Source of the DNA: Prevotella sp. E13-17
Lineage (GTDB): Bacteria > Bacteroidota > Bacteroidia > Bacteroidales > Bacteroidaceae
Direction of reading: 5' to 3'
Length of the DNA: 64,000 bases
Assembly: GCF_022024035.1 (NCBI RefSeq)
Contig: NZ_CP091787.1
Span: forward strand, 1,674,001-1,738,000
Shown: one piece after another, positions 24,744 through 35,217 of the stretch
How the letters are laid out: each line of letters opens with the position of its first letter
How positions within the stretch are numbered: the first letter of the stretch is position 1
Position numbers and translations under genes: made by a program
The notes under the pieces: generated by a model
Seen by the model: the letters and a program-made list of their open reading frames with translations, nothing else
Told to the model about the DNA's origin: nothing
The model's database searches: none

Positions 24744-26093
24744 ATGATTAATACTTCTGCTTTTCAAGGTAAGACGGCTGCCTACTACACGTTAGGGTGC
24801 AAGTTGAATTTCTCAGAAACTTCTACTTTTGGAAAAATGCTTCAGGATTTAGGGGTTAAGACCGTGGGAAAAGACGACTCTGCTGATATTTGTTTGATAA
24901 ATACCTGTTCGGTGACGGAGGTTGCCGATCGTAAATGTCGTCAGGCTATTCATAGGTTGGTGCGCAGGCATCCGAAGGCTTATGTTGTCGTGACAGGGTG
25001 CTATGCACAGTTAGAAGCTGAAGAGGTGAGCCGCATTGATGGTGTTGACCTGGTGTTGGGTTCGAATGAGAAAGCGCAACTCGTTCAGTTTCTCTCTGAT
25101 GCCTGGAGTGGCATGCTGCAGACAGCGGACAATGGTGCACCTTATTATATAATGAAGACGAAAGACATCAAATCGTTTGCTCCCAGCTGCTCGCGTGGCA
25201 ACCGCACTCGTTTCTTCTTAAAGGTGCAAGATGGCTGTGACTATTTCTGCACATACTGCACGATACCGTATGCTCGTGGATTCAGTCGTAACCCCTCGAT
25301 TGCTTCGCTAGTAGAACAGGTGCACGAAGCTGCAGCCAGTGGTGGCAAGGAGATTGTGCTCACAGGCGTGAACATTGGTGACTTTGGCAAGACTACAGGA
25401 GAGAGTTTTACGGATTTGGTACGCAGATTAGACGAGGTAGGCGAAATCAGTCGTTATCGTATCAGCAGTTTGGAGCCAGATCTTCTTTCGGACGAACTGA
25501 TCAGCTATTGTGCCACGAGCCGTGCGTTTATGCCCCATTTTCACATCCCGTTGCAAAGTGGAAGCGATACGGTTTTAAAACTGATGCACAGACACTATGA
25601 CCGCCAGTTGTTTGCCGACAAGATTACGCGCATTAAAGAGTTGATGCCTGATGCTTTTATCGGTGTGGATGTGATGGTTGGCTGCAGAGGAGAGACACCC
25701 GAATGTTTTGAAGAGACCTACACATTTCTTGAGCAGTTGCCTGTGACGCAGCTACACGTTTTTCCTTACTCAGAACGCCCAGGCACATCGGCTTTAAGTA
25801 TCCCTTATATCGTCAGCGACAAGGATAAAAAGCTCCGTAGCAAACGACTGTTGGAACTGTCCGACCAGAAGACAGAGGCATTCTATGCCGCACATATAGG
25901 ACAGCAAGCTGAGGTTCTGTTTGAGAAAGCCTCTCGCGGACGTGCGATGCACGGATTTACACGCAATTATGTGCGTGTTGAGTTGTCGCCCGGCGAGTCG
26001 CGTCCGGAATACGACAATCAGTTGATGCAGGTTGTTATGGAAGGTTTCAATCACGACAAAACGGCATTGCGATGCCGATTGGTTAATGCATGA
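24744..26093 (+). CDS. mtaB: tRNA (t6A37)-C2 methylthiotransferase MtaB
   Basis: MtaB adds a methylthio group to t6A37 of tRNAs reading ANN codons. The 449-residue protein has the three N-terminal cluster cysteines (C19, C55, C86) and the radical SAM CxxxCxxC at C165, C169 and C172 (GCDYFCTYCTIPYARG). A C-terminal TRAM-like domain (about 385-449) completes it. The length and the CTYCTIPYARG motif place it with MtaB rather than MiaB or RimO. The glycosyltransferase gene overlaps its stop by 4 nt (ATGA). Confidence 0.94.
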   Translation: MINTSAFQGKTAAYYTLGCKLNFSETSTFGKMLQDLGVKTVGKDDSADICLINTCSVTEVADRKCRQAIHRLVRRHPKAYVVVTGCYAQLEAEEVSRIDGVDLVLGSNEKAQLVQFLSDAWSGMLQTADNGAPYYIMKTKDIKSFAPSCSRGNRTRFFLKVQDGCDYFCTYCTIPYARGFSRNPSIASLVEQVHEAAASGGKEIVLTGVNIGDFGKTTGESFTDLVRRLDEVGEISRYRISSLEPDLLSDELISYCATSRAFMPHFHIPLQSGSDTVLKLMHRHYDRQLFADKITRIKELMPDAFIGVDVMVGCRGETPECFEETYTFLEQLPVTQLHVFPYSERPGTSALSIPYIVSDKDKKLRSKRLLELSDQKTEAFYAAHIGQQAEVLFEKASRGRAMHGFTRNYVRVELSPGESRPEYDNQLMQVVMEGFNHDKTALRCRLVNA

Positions 26094-27127
26094 TGATGGA
26101 TAAGATAGCTATTGTAATCTTGAATTGGAATGGGGCAAAGATGCTTAAAGCATATCTGCCAAGTGTACTGAAGTATTCGCCAGAGGCCACGGTCTATGTT
26201 GCCGACAATGCCTCGACAGACGAGAGCGTCTCTTTGTTACGAACGCATTTTCCAGAATGTAGGCTCATCCTTTTAGACAAGAACTGGGGCTTTGCCGATG
26301 GCTATAACAAAGCCTTGGCTCAGGTCGAAGCAGAGTATTACTTACTTTTAAATAGCGATATAGAAGTGACACCCCATTGGTTGGAACCAATGATTGCATT
26401 GATGGACACCCATCAGGAGGTGGCTGCCTGTCAGCCCAAGTTGCTGTCGGTTTTCAATCGTGATAGCTTTGAGTATGCAGGTGCTTGTGGTGGCTTTCTC
26501 GACAGATTGGGCTACCCGTATTGCAGAGGTCGCGTGTTTGACAGTGTGGAGGCTGACCGTGGACAGTATGATAGTGCAGCAGAGATTCATTGGGCCACAG
26601 GTGCCGCCCTTCTCGTGCGCGCGTGTGATTATAATAAGGTAGGAGGACTTGATGGCCGTTTCTTTGCTCATAGTGAAGAGATTGACTTCTGTTGGCGCTT
26701 ACGCATTATGGGTAGGAAGATTTGTTGTGTTGCCGGCAGCAAGGTCTATCATGTTGGCGGAGGCACCTTGCCCAAGGCCAATCCCATGAAGACCTATCTT
26801 AATTTTCGCAACAACTTGACGATGCTCTACAAGTGTCTGCCCGATGACCAATTGAACAAGGTGATGCGCCTGCGATGGCTATTAGACTATGTGGCTGCAT
26901 TCAAGATGCTACTCGTTGATCGGAACAGGGCTGACTTTCAGGCCGTATGCCGAGCACGTAGGGATTTCAAAGCGTGGCGTCGTCAGTTTGATGTTGACAG
27001 ACAACACATTCAACTCCACCGCCAATCGACAGCAGAGTTGAGTCGTTTCTCGTTGCTGTGGCAATACTACCTATGCGGCAGAAAAGTATTTAGTGACCTG
27101 CCTCAGACATTGCACAATTTTTTATAA
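26090..27127 (+). CDS. Glycosyltransferase family 2 protein
   Basis: This 345-residue GT2 enzyme has the usual GT-A fold: IVILNWNG (about 8-15), ADNASTD (about 43-49), the metal-binding NSDIEV (about 89-94) and HSEEIDFCWRL (about 198-208). It resembles rhamnosyl- and related transferases that build cell-surface glycans, but donor and acceptor cannot be told. The C-terminal 80 residues are hydrophobic and basic, possibly membrane-associated. Three in-frame ATGs (26090, 26093, 26096) are possible starts. It overlaps mtaB by 4 nt and the convergent nuclease gene by 25 nt. Confidence 0.88.
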   Translation: MMMDKIAIVILNWNGAKMLKAYLPSVLKYSPEATVYVADNASTDESVSLLRTHFPECRLILLDKNWGFADGYNKALAQVEAEYYLLLNSDIEVTPHWLEPMIALMDTHQEVAACQPKLLSVFNRDSFEYAGACGGFLDRLGYPYCRGRVFDSVEADRGQYDSAAEIHWATGAALLVRACDYNKVGGLDGRFFAHSEEIDFCWRLRIMGRKICCVAGSKVYHVGGGTLPKANPMKTYLNFRNNLTMLYKCLPDDQLNKVMRLRWLLDYVAAFKMLLVDRNRADFQAVCRARRDFKAWRRQFDVDRQHIQLHRQSTAELSRFSLLWQYYLCGRKVFSDLPQTLHNFL

Positions 27128-29850
27128 GGACAAAACGTGCAACGACTTTGTTCGGTGGTTGGAGCAAAACAGATCTCGGGATTGAACATCTCGTCGATGG
27201 TTTGCTCCAACATTTGATTAAAGACCGCCTGACTCTTTTTGATATCGTCAATAGATTCTTTGCCGAATTTCAGAATCGGATTATAGTCTTTTTCGCCCGT
27301 GTGCTGTATGAACAGCAACGCCGGTGCCACACGATGAGCAGGGAAGTTTTGACTGACGATAGTGGCATAAAGAAACGTCTGCAGATAGTAATCACTATGT
27401 TTCTCGATGTTAGCATTGTCGAAAATGGCTTCAACACTCGCCAAGGGCGTTATCTTATGACTGCCAGTTTTGTAGTCAACGACGCGAATCTGCTCATCAA
27501 TCCTGTCAAGACGGTCTATGCGACCACCAATGATAGTAGAAATATGTGGTGTCGTGAGTGGTGTCCATACATCTGTTTCAAGTCCAATGATGGTAAATTC
27601 CTTCTTATCTCTGTCGATTTCGAGTAGTTTGCACAGATAGTGTATGATAACCTCGCGATTGATGAGCTGAAGTCCGTTCAGTTCGTAACCATGGCTCAAC
27701 TGCAGCACCTTGTTGAATGCCTCGTCAACAGCAGTCTCAATACCCACTTTCGTCTTAAGTATTTGACTGAGCACATCAGCGGTGATGACCTGATTCTTCT
27801 TTTTGCCCGTGATACGTTCGTAGATGATCTGTGCCGCCTCGTGAAAGATGTCGCCAAACAGACGATTGTCGATGGTCTCTTCGTCGTCAATTTCGTCCAG
27901 TTCTCGCAGCTGGCACACGTAGTTGTAGTAGAACTGAAGTGGGCAGCGCAGATAGCGGTTGATGGCCGTTGGAGTCAGCAGTGGGCGTTGGGCTGAGGGG
28001 TGATACTTGGTAGAGAAGAGCTTTTGCAACTTCTCCATAATCTGTTCAGTCTTGGCTATCGGTTGTGGTGCAAAAGGCGAGAAGGTCTGTCCAGCCTGTA
28101 GCGTTTGGAATCGGATAGAGTGGTGGCATTCTGCCATCATCTGCAACATAAAGCGCGACATCTCGCCCGTGTGCCCATCGGTTGTGGCATTGTTGAAACA
28201 GATGGTGATGTCGTCGGCACGTTGCAACAACCGGTGAAAGTAGTAAGAGAAGATAGCCACCTTATGGTCGATGGTCGTCAATCCGTAAGCCTTTCTTAAA
28301 CTATAGGGAATAAACGAGGTGTCGTTGACGCCCTTAGGCATGTTTCCCTCGTTGCACGACAACAGCAAAAGATGGCTGAAGTCTAGGTTGCGTGTTTCTA
28401 AGACTCCCATCAGCTGAATGCCCTCAGCAGGTTCTCCGTGGAAGGGGATGGAAGTCGATTGTATGAGTTGCGACAAAAGGCGCCGCAGGGTGGTATAGTC
28501 AACTGTCAAGTCGCCACTATCGACTAAAGACATGAGACGATTGAGCAGGGTGTACATGCGAAAGATGGCCTCCTGCATCATCTCATCGTCAACAGCATGG
28601 GGAGCCAGCTCTTTGACAATAGCGATGATCCACTCCAGCAAGTTGTGGTTGAAATTGTTGCTATCAATCCGCGAAATATGCTTGTCAGCTATCCATACCG
28701 CGTATGGATGATTTTTCAACAGCGTGAGATAGCGCGGCCTAAACTTCAGTGACTTATGATTGAACCCGATTGTCTGCAAATCGAAAAGCAGTGTGACCAG
28801 CGACGAGATGGGCGACTGAGCCAAAGGGAACCCCGTGGTGATGTTGACCTTGTCAACCTCGTCGGGCAGGCAATGCAGCATGCTCTGCAGTAGATTCTCG
28901 TCGCACAGAACAATGGCAGTCTTGCGACCATCGTCAATACGTTGTCTGTTGAGCCACTGACTGGCATAGCGCGTCTGTATATTCTCTGTCGGAGCTGCAA
29001 TAAAAGCTATGTCCTTGTTCTGCTCAAATTGATGGTAAATAGCACCGTTATTGTTGTCTAACTCATTCGGAAAGACATGGAGATACTCCTTGATATAATG
29101 TCCAGCCTCATGCTCTTTCATGTAGTACGTGTCAAAGTCCCAATAGAATTTGCCCTTGCCTTGGCGCACCATCTCGCGGAACAAGCGCTGCTCTACTTGT
29201 TGCAGCATGTTGAAACCGACAAAGAGATAGTTGTCGTATTCCAATTCGAAACTTTCTTTGTCCACAACTTCGCGATAGAGGGCTCCTTCGTAGGCCAGCT
29301 GCTGATCGGCAAGTCGCTGATTGAAAGCCTGATAGATAGCACTCATGTGCGACCATAGTTTGAGGAATCGTTCTTTGAGCAATGAGTTGTGGTCGTCAGA
29401 GAAGTTGCTGAAGAACTTTCTTATGATTTCTTTTTGTTCTGGCGAGAGGTAACTGTCGTCGTCGAGCTCGTGCAGATCGCGCAGGTTGGCAAACACCTGT
29501 TGGGCGTCAGCCATGTTCTTGTCGATATCATCAAAGTCTGCAAGCAGGATCTGACCCCAGCTATAGAAATGGTCTAAGGTCTCGTCGAAGCCCGTTTGTT
29601 CTACAAACGACTTATGCAGATCGCAAATCAGCTTGATAGGGTCGGCCACCTTCCTGTCACTATATTTACGAAAAAGATCGCTGATGGTGATATATGCTGG
29701 GCTCCAGATGGGCTTGTCGGACAGGCGTGCCAGATGGCTATTCAGAAAGAGTGAAGCACGTTTGTTGGGGAACACCACAGCGATGCGCGACAAATCGTTA
29801 CCGTATTTCTTGAGGATATCCTCTGCTACATATTCTAGGAATGCTTTCAT
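27103..29850 (-). CDS. AddB-like PD-(D/E)XK nuclease subunit
   Basis: The 915-residue protein looks like the AddB/RexB partner of an AddA helicase in double-strand break repair. A helicase-like, probably inactive N-terminal part (about 1-600) precedes a C-terminal nuclease domain with GGRIDRLD and VVDYKTGSHK. The iron-sulfur staple of AddB is recognisable: one cysteine at RCPLQFYY (about 646) and three in CTFCPYKKLC (C904, C907, C913). The 3' end overlaps the convergent glycosyltransferase by 25 nt. Its start overlaps the AddA-like gene by 4 nt. End-resection activity is inferred. Confidence 0.85.
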   Translation of the reverse strand: MKAFLEYVAEDILKKYGNDLSRIAVVFPNKRASLFLNSHLARLSDKPIWSPAYITISDLFRKYSDRKVADPIKLICDLHKSFVEQTGFDETLDHFYSWGQILLADFDDIDKNMADAQQVFANLRDLHELDDDSYLSPEQKEIIRKFFSNFSDDHNSLLKERFLKLWSHMSAIYQAFNQRLADQQLAYEGALYREVVDKESFELEYDNYLFVGFNMLQQVEQRLFREMVRQGKGKFYWDFDTYYMKEHEAGHYIKEYLHVFPNELDNNNGAIYHQFEQNKDIAFIAAPTENIQTRYASQWLNRQRIDDGRKTAIVLCDENLLQSMLHCLPDEVDKVNITTGFPLAQSPISSLVTLLFDLQTIGFNHKSLKFRPRYLTLLKNHPYAVWIADKHISRIDSNNFNHNLLEWIIAIVKELAPHAVDDEMMQEAIFRMYTLLNRLMSLVDSGDLTVDYTTLRRLLSQLIQSTSIPFHGEPAEGIQLMGVLETRNLDFSHLLLLSCNEGNMPKGVNDTSFIPYSLRKAYGLTTIDHKVAIFSYYFHRLLQRADDITICFNNATTDGHTGEMSRFMLQMMAECHHSIRFQTLQAGQTFSPFAPQPIAKTEQIMEKLQKLFSTKYHPSAQRPLLTPTAINRYLRCPLQFYYNYVCQLRELDEIDDEETIDNRLFGDIFHEAAQIIYERITGKKKNQVITADVLSQILKTKVGIETAVDEAFNKVLQLSHGYELNGLQLINREVIIHYLCKLLEIDRDKKEFTIIGLETDVWTPLTTPHISTIIGGRIDRLDRIDEQIRVVDYKTGSHKITPLASVEAIFDNANIEKHSDYYLQTFLYATIVSQNFPAHRVAPALLFIQHTGEKDYNPILKFGKESIDDIKKSQAVFNQMLEQTIDEMFNPEICFAPTTEQSRCTFCPYKKLCNV

Positions 29851-32800
29851 TTTACTTCAATAATTTTGTTAGAATAGACAAACCAAAGATAGCCTTTGAT
29901 GCCAGGCATGTTCATCTGTTTCAATAATTGCATGTATTCGCGCACTTGTTCAAAATAGGCTTCGCGTTCGTGACCGAATTTAAAGTCGATGACGATGGTC
30001 TCATTGCCGTTGGTCATCACGCGGTCAGGTCGTTTTTCCTGTCCGTTGGGCAGCAGGATGGTGCATTCGTTGTAGAGTCGCCAACCAGCCTTCTCGTCGA
30101 ACCATGGCATCACGCGCGAATCCGACAGTCGTTTGCGTATCAGTTCTTCTATGCGTTCTTTGGTTAGTTGCTTATCGTAGATGACACCATCTAACTCCAT
30201 CTGCCTCAGCGCATTGTCCACATCCTTGGTGGATTTGATGGTTGAGAACACCTCATGGAGTACATTGCCGAGTTGGATGTAGTTATTTAGCTGAGACTCC
30301 TCATCTGTTGTGGTTACAAAAGTTTTGCTGTCGTTGCTCTGCCTGAAATCCACTTTCCGGTCGTAGATGTGTATGCCAACCTTGACAGGCTCGTAGGCAG
30401 ACAAGAACGGGTTTACTTCCGTTTTGCTGTCTTCCTTCGGCTTGGGCATGCTTAAGCAACCATAAGTCAGCGAGAGTGGGACTTCCTCGTTTCCCTCTCC
30501 CTCTATTTGGGCGCCAGGAAGCGTGTCTGTGAGTGTTGGCAATACCGACTCGATGAGAGCAGAACGTGAGTTTGAATAATTACGTCGGCCCCACACGAAG
30601 AGATTGTGGGCAGCTCGAGTGAAAGCCACATAGAGCAGGTTGAGATTATCTACAACGATCTGATCATGTTCCTCTTCGTAGTCATGCTGATAGATGGTGC
30701 CTTCCATACTTGTTTTACTAAAGTCAATAGGCACGATAGGCAGCATGTTGTATGGCTCGTCGTCTGGGTGACACCAAAGAACATCCCTTTGCTCCAGGCG
30801 CCAGTCACAGAAGGGTATGAGCACATGTGCAAACTCCAATCCCTTGGATTTGTGGATAGAGATAAGTCGAATGCCGTCGATTTCCGGACTCTGTATGGTC
30901 TTGCTACAAAGGTTATCGTCCCATTCCTTCAAGAATGAGTTGATATCTGATGTGTTGTCGCCCACGAAATTGGCTACTTGATCAAAGAAGGCGCAGAGGT
31001 AAGCGCTCTGCCCGTCCATTTTCTCAAGTCCCAAGATTTCGTACAAATGCTCCGTCAGTTCATAGAGAGGCATGCGTTTCAAGGTCTCCATGTGATCGGT
31101 GAAGGCTGCCGGTAACGACTTTTCAGAAAGACTGTTATGCAAGGCCTCGTCAGGGAAACATATTTTCAGGAGATAGGCTTGAGCGATGGTGTCCTCAGGT
31201 CGGTTCAGCACACGGAGCGCTTCAATGATTGAATTTACGGCGGCAGAGGCATCAAGTCTAAAAGCCTCGTCGCTGACAATCTTTGTTTCAGGCATTTGTG
31301 CCATGAAGTGGTTGGCAATCAAAGGGATGAGAGAGTTCGTGCGCACCAATATCGCGATGTCTTTTGTCTGGGCACCTTGGCTTAATAATTCGGCCACTTG
31401 CTGCACCAGCGCATCGAGAATATTCTCTTGATAGTTATCCTGAGGAAGCAGGTTGACAGACACCAACCCGTTAGGCTCCATCTTCTCCCGTGCTTCTTGA
31501 TGGATGTCGTCGTAAGCCTCAACCTCTTCAATTCTTGCAGCCTCCGTAAAGAAGGCATTATTGAAATTGATGACATTTGCCGAAGAACGATAGTTGGTGC
31601 TCAGCGTTTTGACCTGCAGTCGTTGTTCTGCATTCGTGAACTCGTTTTTGATGTTGGCCAGCAGTCGCCAATCACCACTTCGCCAACGATAGATGCTCTG
31701 TTTAACATCGCCAACAATTAAGTTTTCTGAATCCACGTGACTCATGGCTTCTTCAAGCAGCACCTTGAAGTTTTGCCATTGCACGGTCGAGGTATCTTGA
31801 AACTCGTCAATCATGATATGCTCCAGTTGAGAGCCGATCTTCTCGAAGATGAAAGGCGAGTCGCTGCCTTCAATCAGGTCGTGCAGCATTTTCTGTGTGT
31901 CGCTCAGCAAGAAGCGATTGCCTTCTTCGTTCAGTTCCCTGACCTTCCTCTCTATGCTGTCAAGCAGTCTCAGCTGATTGAGATGTTTCAGTGTGAGACT
32001 GGCAGACTTGCTGATGCAGTATTGCTTGGGATGTATGTCCACGGCATAACGTAGGATTTGGCCCAGTTCACCATCTGCCAACTGATAGATTTGTTCTCGC
32101 TTCGGACTGGTCTTTTTGCACCATTTCTCAGGATTGCCCACGGCATCGCAAATCCTGCGACCAAGTGTGGCACTGTCGAGCTGACCTTGTCTCAGTTTTT
32201 GAAAGTAGCTTGGAATGCCACCTTGGTTGGCGTAAGCAAAGTCTTCAGGCAGAATACCCTCAGCCTCAATGGTGTCGAAGAAGGTCTCAGCAATGTTTTG
32301 CATATGTTCTATGGCTTCGTCACGTTTTTGCTTAAGGATGGCTATATAATTCTCAAAGAAGTCTTTCTGGCTAAGAATGGTGTTCAACTCTTTACTATTA
32401 TTCTTGTAGAAATCCTTAAAGATGGTCTTGCCAAACGACTTGATTTGCGCAATGACATTCCATGAACGATTGTCCTGAATGTTGTCCATGATATATTTCA
32501 GGAGCCATTGAAGCATCAAATCAGTGGCAGTCAGATTCTCTATGAGTTGATCGACAGCCATTTCTTCTACCTGATAATCGTTGAGCTCAATGCGCAGATT
32601 GGCTGTCAGGTCCAGCTCTCTTGCCAGATTGCGCAACACGCTCTGGAAGAATGAGTCGATGGTTTCCACACGAAAATAACTGTAGTTATGGAGCAGATTC
32701 TTGAGTGCTCTGCCTGCCTGGGCTGCCACAAATTCAGGAGTCGCATCGAGTTTCTGGCATACGTGGTCAAGATAGGGCTTTGAGCTGGGAAGACCTCGCC

Positions 32801-32987
32801 AGATGCCGTATAGTTGACTAAGGATGCGCATCTTCATCTCTTCGGTGGCTTTGTTGGTGAAAGTTACGGCCAGCGTTTTCCTGTATGCCTGTGGATCGCG
32901 CACTATAAGTTTTATGTATTCGGTTGCAAGTGTGAACGTCTTTCCGCTGCCAGCACTTGCTTTGTATATTGTCAGTGGTTTTGTCAT
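29847..32987 (-). CDS. AddA-like UvrD-family helicase/nuclease
   Basis: This 1046-residue protein has Walker A at ASAGSGKTFTLA (residues 10-21), the DExx box MIDEFQDTSTVQW (about 395-407), a UvrD-type motif III/IV region and the motif LISIHKSKGLEFAHVL (about 730). The C-terminal domain carries a RecB-type nuclease core (IVIDFKFGHE, near 1005). With the AddB-like gene overlapping its 3' end by 4 nt it probably forms an AddAB complex that processes DNA ends. The start is 1 nt from the stop of the DUF5686 gene, so all three are in one operon. Confidence 0.9.
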   Translation of the reverse strand: MTKPLTIYKASAGSGKTFTLATEYIKLIVRDPQAYRKTLAVTFTNKATEEMKMRILSQLYGIWRGLPSSKPYLDHVCQKLDATPEFVAAQAGRALKNLLHNYSYFRVETIDSFFQSVLRNLARELDLTANLRIELNDYQVEEMAVDQLIENLTATDLMLQWLLKYIMDNIQDNRSWNVIAQIKSFGKTIFKDFYKNNSKELNTILSQKDFFENYIAILKQKRDEAIEHMQNIAETFFDTIEAEGILPEDFAYANQGGIPSYFQKLRQGQLDSATLGRRICDAVGNPEKWCKKTSPKREQIYQLADGELGQILRYAVDIHPKQYCISKSASLTLKHLNQLRLLDSIERKVRELNEEGNRFLLSDTQKMLHDLIEGSDSPFIFEKIGSQLEHIMIDEFQDTSTVQWQNFKVLLEEAMSHVDSENLIVGDVKQSIYRWRSGDWRLLANIKNEFTNAEQRLQVKTLSTNYRSSANVINFNNAFFTEAARIEEVEAYDDIHQEAREKMEPNGLVSVNLLPQDNYQENILDALVQQVAELLSQGAQTKDIAILVRTNSLIPLIANHFMAQMPETKIVSDEAFRLDASAAVNSIIEALRVLNRPEDTIAQAYLLKICFPDEALHNSLSEKSLPAAFTDHMETLKRMPLYELTEHLYEILGLEKMDGQSAYLCAFFDQVANFVGDNTSDINSFLKEWDDNLCSKTIQSPEIDGIRLISIHKSKGLEFAHVLIPFCDWRLEQRDVLWCHPDDEPYNMLPIVPIDFSKTSMEGTIYQHDYEEEHDQIVVDNLNLLYVAFTRAAHNLFVWGRRNYSNSRSALIESVLPTLTDTLPGAQIEGEGNEEVPLSLTYGCLSMPKPKEDSKTEVNPFLSAYEPVKVGIHIYDRKVDFRQSNDSKTFVTTTDEESQLNNYIQLGNVLHEVFSTIKSTKDVDNALRQMELDGVIYDKQLTKERIEELIRKRLSDSRVMPWFDEKAGWRLYNECTILLPNGQEKRPDRVMTNGNETIVIDFKFGHEREAYFEQVREYMQLLKQMNMPGIKGYLWFVYSNKIIEVK

Positions 32988-32988
32988 A

Positions 32989-35016
32989 TTACCATCTTCT
33001 AAATAATTCTATCGTAAACTTACAGCCGATCTCTTGATATTCCCAATTGCGGAAACCAGCAAATACGCCCATAGAGATGTAACGACTGCTAAATCCATAG
33101 CCAAGCTCGGAATAAAGACGGCTGTGGCTTGTGACCAGCGAACTGAGATAGATACGTTCACGCTCTATGTAATGCCCTGCTATGGGTACGAATGACAGTC
33201 CCATCAATGGGCTTTCATACGAAATATTGCCTCGGATATAATATTTTGACTCGTTGTAAACGCTTGAAGACAACAGCTGAAAGTTGCCCGACCAATCGTC
33301 GTCCCAGCCTTCTGGTAGGTTGTTGTCTCGGAAGTTTGCAAAGTCCATAAACGACCTAACTTGCTTGAGTGTATAGAGACCTCCACCAATTCGTGCGTTG
33401 AACACCTGAAGGCGGTGCATGCGCTTCTTCCAAGAGGCATCGGCTTCCAATCGTTCGTAGGGCAGATTGAATCTGTCAAACTTCAGTCCGCGTTCATAGT
33501 CAATAGAGAAAATGGGGGCCGATCGCCATGGACGTATCTTGACTGATAGTAGGGGAGCTAAACTCTTGTAGTCGTTTTCTATGCCAATCTGCCTGAGCTG
33601 CGAGGCATGCAGGGAGCGCCTGTGGTGGAACGTGATACCGCCTTCAATGCCTAACCACGGCACAATCATGTAGTGGTTCTTGAGTTGCACATATAAATCC
33701 CTGAATATATGCAGGTCCTCATTCAGCCATTGAGAATCCTCACCATCAACAGCTGCAATTTCGTCAAGTGTGTTTTGATTGCTCAGTCGGTTGCCATTAC
33801 CCACGATAAGGTCTAGGAAACCCCGCCTTTGGTGGCTGTATTCCAGTCGGATTGGGGCTGTAAAGAAGAACTGTTTCAACTTGAAGTTGTAACCAGCCTT
33901 AGGATTAAAGTCAACGCAGGTCTGTTTGCTGAATTCATAGTGTGCGCCAAGGCGCATCTTATAGGACAAACCTTTTGATTTGCTGTAGCTGATATATTGT
34001 GGGTCGAGTAGGGGGGATAGCCAAATATAGCCATTCTCTGAACTGCTTTTCGTCTTGCTGAATAGGTTTTCGCCCAGCATATCCCAGGTGTTGTCCTTCG
34101 ATTTGCTGCGCTTTTCAATAACCATCGGCTTATATGCTTCGATAGAGTCGCTTATCCGTTTGGCATGTCTAAGTGAGTCGAAGCATTGATACACTTGTTC
34201 TTCTTCTTCGCTGAGACTGAACGGACGTACGGAATCTATAAGGTGGCGATTGCCAATGATGCTGACTGTATCTGGTAGTGTGATGGGGCAGTCGTAGGCC
34301 ACTTCGAAATGCGAGGTGATGTTGTTTCCGACAAAATTAAAGGCTACGTCGGTGACACATAGCTGTGGTGTCAGCGCTCGTGCACCATGATCACCCTGAG
34401 TGCTGATGGTGTGAAACCTGATCATGTCGAATTCGCCATTCAGTTCTATCTGTTCTAGGCGTCCTGTGGCATAGTTAACGATGGCTTGTCCTTTGACAAG
34501 CTGCGTGTTCATCACCCATTTAGGGCGGAAATAGAGGCGTATTTTGCCATTGCCCATGTCTGTCGTGGTGTATTTGTAGAACAGCTTGTTGTAGCGGTTA
34601 AACGGAGAAAGCACATGGTCACGGTAAATGGTCTCATTGTAGAGATCAGGTGTCAGATAACATAAGAGTGTTGACATCGTATGCTTGTTTCTGGGAATGG
34701 TCGTGTAGAAGACCTGATTAAGGTTTTCATAGTCATCAACATCGTTGAATGTGAAGTGATTATATTGTTCGCTTAGAAATTTTCTTTGCCCTTTGGCCAG
34801 TGGATACATCGACGGTATCATCCAAAGTGTTGCATTGCGGCGCTTGATGTTGTAGAAATGTTTCAGGTAAACATTCGTGGAAAAGCCGTTCACATCGTGA
34901 GCGTAATTGCGCTGAAAACAGAATATGCGCTCCAAAAGCACGGAGTCGGAATACTCGTGACAATTGGCCGTGGTAACGGTTGAAAGTAGCAATAGGAGTA
35001 GCAATATTCGTTTCAT
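32989..35016 (-). CDS. DUF5686 family outer-membrane protein
   Basis: A 675-residue exported protein with a signal peptide (MKRILLLLLLLSTVTTANC, about 1-19) and the DUF5686 pattern. An N-terminal soluble region (about 20-300) is followed by a beta-strand-rich C-terminal half (about 330-675) with alternating aromatic residues and a terminal FTIELFRRW strand, as in outer-membrane barrels. The function of the family is unknown. It leads the AddAB-like pair in the operon, a pairing I cannot explain functionally. The promoter box sits only 5 bp upstream of the ATG. Confidence 0.78.
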   Translation of the reverse strand: MKRILLLLLLLSTVTTANCHEYSDSVLLERIFCFQRNYAHDVNGFSTNVYLKHFYNIKRRNATLWMIPSMYPLAKGQRKFLSEQYNHFTFNDVDDYENLNQVFYTTIPRNKHTMSTLLCYLTPDLYNETIYRDHVLSPFNRYNKLFYKYTTTDMGNGKIRLYFRPKWVMNTQLVKGQAIVNYATGRLEQIELNGEFDMIRFHTISTQGDHGARALTPQLCVTDVAFNFVGNNITSHFEVAYDCPITLPDTVSIIGNRHLIDSVRPFSLSEEEEQVYQCFDSLRHAKRISDSIEAYKPMVIEKRSKSKDNTWDMLGENLFSKTKSSSENGYIWLSPLLDPQYISYSKSKGLSYKMRLGAHYEFSKQTCVDFNPKAGYNFKLKQFFFTAPIRLEYSHQRRGFLDLIVGNGNRLSNQNTLDEIAAVDGEDSQWLNEDLHIFRDLYVQLKNHYMIVPWLGIEGGITFHHRRSLHASQLRQIGIENDYKSLAPLLSVKIRPWRSAPIFSIDYERGLKFDRFNLPYERLEADASWKKRMHRLQVFNARIGGGLYTLKQVRSFMDFANFRDNNLPEGWDDDWSGNFQLLSSSVYNESKYYIRGNISYESPLMGLSFVPIAGHYIERERIYLSSLVTSHSRLYSELGYGFSSRYISMGVFAGFRNWEYQEIGCKFTIELFRRW

Positions 35017-35021
35017 TGCCG

Positions 35022-35029
35022 CAAAGATA
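35022..35029 (-). promoter_or_regulatory. -7 box immediately before the DUF5686 ATG
   Basis: TATCTTTG on the minus strand ends 5 bp before the ATG at 35016. If transcription starts where it normally does, the mRNA has almost no leader. Confidence 0.55.
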
Positions 35030-35149
35030 ACAAATAAAACTTAACCGCGAAAATATTTGGATGACAAAAATGATTATCTGTTTTTAAAGATAATCGGATA
35101 CGTTGTCCTTAAGCTATTCTTCCTGTTTAGATTTGATGAAAAAGGCAAC

Positions 35150-35188
35150 AAATAAAAATGCTTCATTCTCAATTAAGAAAATGAAGCA
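35150..35188 (-). terminator. Intrinsic terminator of rpoD
   Basis: On the minus strand TGCTTCATTTTC (35177-35188) pairs with 35159-35170 with one mismatch, around a 6-nt loop, and is followed by TTTTTATTTG. Confidence 0.85.
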
Positions 35189-35217
35189 CGATATGGATGC
35201 GAAATAAGATGGAAATC

